A DNA stretch of 7,500 nucleotides, taken from the NCBI GenBank assembly GCA_014523525.1, contig JAATVL010000273.1, positions 1 to 7,500 of the forward strand, read 5' to 3'. The notes beneath the pieces were generated by a model. The model had not been told where the DNA came from and ran no database searches. It saw only the letters and a program-made list of their open reading frames with translations. Positions 6,010-7,500 of this stretch are shown here, piece by piece. Both the position numbers and the translations under genes were made by a program. Origin of the DNA: Nitrososphaerales archaeon TH703. GTDB lineage: Archaea > Thermoproteota > Nitrososphaeria > Nitrososphaerales > Nitrososphaeraceae. How positions within the stretch are numbered: the first letter of the stretch is position 1; each line of letters opens with the position of its first letter.

Positions 6010-6087
6010 TATTTTAAATTTACTATTCAATTGTTCGCTATAGCATATTGGAATCTATTAATTAGAAATCACGATATACATATTAAA

Positions 6088-6095
6088 CTATAATA
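6088..6095 (+). promoter_or_regulatory. Predicted TATA box for the alpha/beta hydrolase gene
   Basis: CTATAATA is centred about 27 nt before ATG 6118, as expected for a leaderless archaeal transcript. It indicates that the hydrolase can have its own promoter in the 108-nt gap after the surface-protein gene. Confidence 0.4.
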
Positions 6096-6117
6096 CAAGT
6101 AATGAATTTGATTCTCA

Positions 6118-6909
6118 ATGTCTAATTTTAAGTATATAGCAATTGATAACGTTCTTATAAGATATGTCGATAAGAACCAAAAGGGATTTCCACTTTTTCT
6201 TATTCATGGTTTAGGAGGTTCGATAGAAAGCTGGACTAATAATATTGAATTTTTATCCAAAAAATTTAGGATAATCGCTTTTGACCTTCCGGGCTTTGGA
6301 TTGAGTGATAAACCTAAAGTTAGTTATACCATAAATTATTACGTGAATTTTCTAGAGAAATTCATTAAAAAATTAAAGGTAAACCGTCTCTTCTTACTTG
6401 GCTCCTCCCTGGGTGGTCATATCGCTGTAGAGTTTACCATAAAAAATAGGAAAATAGTTGATAAACTCATTCTCATTAGTCCTGTTGGTTCCCTGCCCAA
6501 ATCCTTCAAAGGCACTGTAGCGTTAAAAAAGTACTTCAAAATAGTGGAGGGTAAATCTTCGAACGATATATACAGAATATTAACCTCAATTGATAACTCT
6601 ATGGTGGATCGTTCTTATGCAAATGTTATATACAAAAGATTATCAATGCCGGGTGCGAAGGATGCATTTATTTCTGCGCTAAAAGGTAGTGCAAAGGCTC
6701 CAAGATACAATAGTAAACTTGCAAAAATTAATACAAATATGTTACTCATCTGGGGGAAAGAAGATAAAATGATCCCATTAAAATATATTCGTCCCTTTAT
6801 GGATCTTGGAAACTCAAGGATCATCATAATTGAAAACTGTGGACATAGGCCTCATGTTGAAAATCCAAAATTGTTTAATAAAGTAGTAAAGGATTTCTTA
6901 ATGGAGTAA
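6118..6909 (+). CDS. Alpha/beta-fold hydrolase (MhpC/esterase-like)
   Basis: This 263-residue protein has the full set of alpha/beta hydrolase landmarks. The oxyanion-hole motif LFLIHGLGGS is at 26-35, and FDLPGFGLSDKP (55-66) is typical of the MhpC/epoxide hydrolase/haloperoxidase group. The nucleophile elbow G-S-S97-L-G is at 95-99, the acid Asp216 is in LLIWGKEDKMIP, and His243 is in ENCGHRPHVENP. The triad Ser97-Asp216-His243 is complete and well spaced, so an active hydrolase is expected. The length is normal for a single-domain member with a short helical cap (about 122-195). There is no signal peptide, so it is cytoplasmic. The substrate cannot be told from sequence: ester, C-C bond or lactone hydrolysis are all possible in this group. 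Neighbours give no pathway clue. The start ATG 6118 leaves a natural N-terminus before the first strand. Confidence 0.88.
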   Translation: MSNFKYIAIDNVLIRYVDKNQKGFPLFLIHGLGGSIESWTNNIEFLSKKFRIIAFDLPGFGLSDKPKVSYTINYYVNFLEKFIKKLKVNRLFLLGSSLGGHIAVEFTIKNRKIVDKLILISPVGSLPKSFKGTVALKKYFKIVEGKSSNDIYRILTSIDNSMVDRSYANVIYKRLSMPGAKDAFISALKGSAKAPRYNSKLAKINTNMLLIWGKEDKMIPLKYIRPFMDLGNSRIIIIENCGHRPHVENPKLFNKVVKDFLME

Positions 6910-7072
6910 AATGCATTCTAATTTGTAGAGTCTTTCATAAGATTATACAATTGATCCACTGTGTTATTTTATAAGTAAAAAGAAAAGTACTTAATTAAAG
7001 AAAAATAATACTGTTATTTCTAAGTGAGGATATGCTGACAATACTTATAATAATTAAATTAAATAACATTTT
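6910..7072. other. Intergenic region between the hydrolase and the repeat-protein gene
   Basis: AT-rich gap of 163 bases with no supported ORF. Its 3' part carries the TATA candidate at 7044-7051 for the downstream GTG-initiated gene. No clear stem-loop or T-run terminator was seen after the hydrolase stop. Confidence 0.4.
7044..7051 (+). promoter_or_regulatory. Predicted TATA box for the GTG-initiated repeat protein
   Basis: CTTATAAT is centred about 26 nt before the GTG at 7073, the canonical distance for a leaderless transcript. It supports GTG as the true start, since an in-frame TAA lies at 7064-7066 just upstream. Confidence 0.5.
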
Positions 7073-7500
7073 GTGAACTATTACTTAATAATAATATTCC
7101 TAATATCAAATTTTATCCTATTCTCTATTTTTAATCTTAACACATACGGATACGAAGTATCAAAGGTAAATTACTTGAATGAATTCAAAAACATTGCTTT
7201 CATTCCCATTAAAGGTAAGATTTTGCCACAATATGATGAATCTACTAAAGCAAAACCACTAATAGAAAAAGATGAGAACAACAAACCAGCTATAATCTAC
7301 AAAGTTAACGATGATACAGCTAATGGTACCAAAGTCACAGTACTATCAGACAAAGAAGATACTAAATCCAAACCACTATCAGACAAAGTAAAAGAGGACA
7401 AACCATCTACAACTTACAAAGTTAACGATGATACAGCTCCTGATACCAAAGTCACAGTACTATCAGACAAAGAAGATACTAAAGCAAAACCACTATCAGA
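7073..7500 (+). CDS. Secreted tandem-repeat protein, N-terminal part (3' truncated by window)
   Basis: The frame is open from GTG 7073 to the window end (142 whole codons). In-frame TAA at 7064-7066 leaves GTG as the first usable start, supported by the TATA box at 7044-7051. The N-terminus NYYLIIIFLISNFILFSIFN is a signal peptide or signal anchor, with a possible cleavage around residues 20-28. After a short spacer come hydrophilic repeats of exactly 39 codons (units at 7244, 7361 and 7478). Each reads T-K-[AS]-K-P-L, then a charged stretch, then YKVNDDTA, two to three variable residues, and TKVTVLSDKED. The repeats are rich in Lys, Asp and Thr, lack Cys and do not match a family I recognise. 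An extended or beta-strand surface stalk is plausible but inferred. How many units follow is unknown. Confidence 0.7.
   Translation, partial: MNYYLIIIFLISNFILFSIFNLNTYGYEVSKVNYLNEFKNIAFIPIKGKILPQYDESTKAKPLIEKDENNKPAIIYKVNDDTANGTKVTVLSDKEDTKSKPLSDKVKEDKPSTTYKVNDDTAPDTKVTVLSDKEDTKAKPLS
7244..7500 (+). repeat. 117-bp in-frame tandem repeat array, continuing past the window
   Basis: Period 117 bases: units start at ACTAAAGCAAAACC (7244), ACTAAATCCAAACC (7361) and ACTAAAGCAAAACC (7478). The second half of each unit, from AAAGTTAACGATGATACAGC onward, is almost identical between units 1 and 2, while the first half is more diverged. The exact multiple of three keeps the frame, so copy number could change without breaking the gene. 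Confidence 0.85.

Noticed and set aside
1..7500. tRNA, rRNA, CRISPR array, defence system or phage module
   Set aside because: No cloverleaf with a T-loop consensus, no rRNA-like stretch, no regularly spaced short repeats with unique spacers and no matching proteins were seen; the periodic repeats found are coding.

Overview
The window looks like a chromosomal piece of an ammonia-oxidising archaeon of the Nitrososphaeria (Thaumarchaeota), most like the low-GC Nitrososphaera/Nitrosocosmicus group. This is inferred from the AT-rich composition, the archaeal TATA-like boxes about 26-28 nt upstream of start codons (leaderless style), the DtxR-type regulator ending in a Cys-rich tail, and the many secreted Ser/Thr/Asn-rich proteins with Sec signal peptides. 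No rRNA, tRNA, CRISPR array, transposase or phage gene was seen.

Layout. The window opens inside a DtxR-family metalloregulator (1-273, + strand, 5' end missing). A cytoplasmic eight-bladed PQQ-like beta-propeller follows (353-1447, +). From 1448 to 3100 lies a patchwork: a 3'-terminal remnant of a sugar-dehydrogenase gene (minus), the C-terminal third of a DUF72/YecE-like protein (plus, apparently 5'-deleted), an intact two-domain secreted protein (2076-2864, +), and a small frameshifted, chimeric secreted-protein gene (2878-3104, +). A complete PQQ-dependent sugar dehydrogenase-like gene runs on the minus strand (3101-4387). After a gene-free AT-rich divergent intergenic region (4388-4884) come a secreted Ig-like/low-complexity surface protein (4885-6009, +), an alpha/beta hydrolase (6118-6909, +) and the start of a secreted protein built of 39-residue tandem repeats (7073 to beyond the window end, +). 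That last gene has a GTG start.

The most informative structure is a pair of about 190-bp direct repeats, 1407-1600 and 3016-3206. Each joins the 3' end of the propeller gene to the 3' end of the convergent sugar-dehydrogenase gene. They flank a 1.4-kb segment whose terminal genes (DUF72 and the small secreted gene) are both cut at the repeat edges. Recombination between the repeats would delete the segment and leave a clean convergent propeller/dehydrogenase pair. The simplest reading is that this pair is the older arrangement and the segment was inserted, with duplication of the junction.

Functionally, most genes here are envelope-facing: four have signal peptides or signal-like N-termini, and the sugar dehydrogenase would act outside the membrane. 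I see no single pathway or operon linking the genes, and no defence or mobile system.
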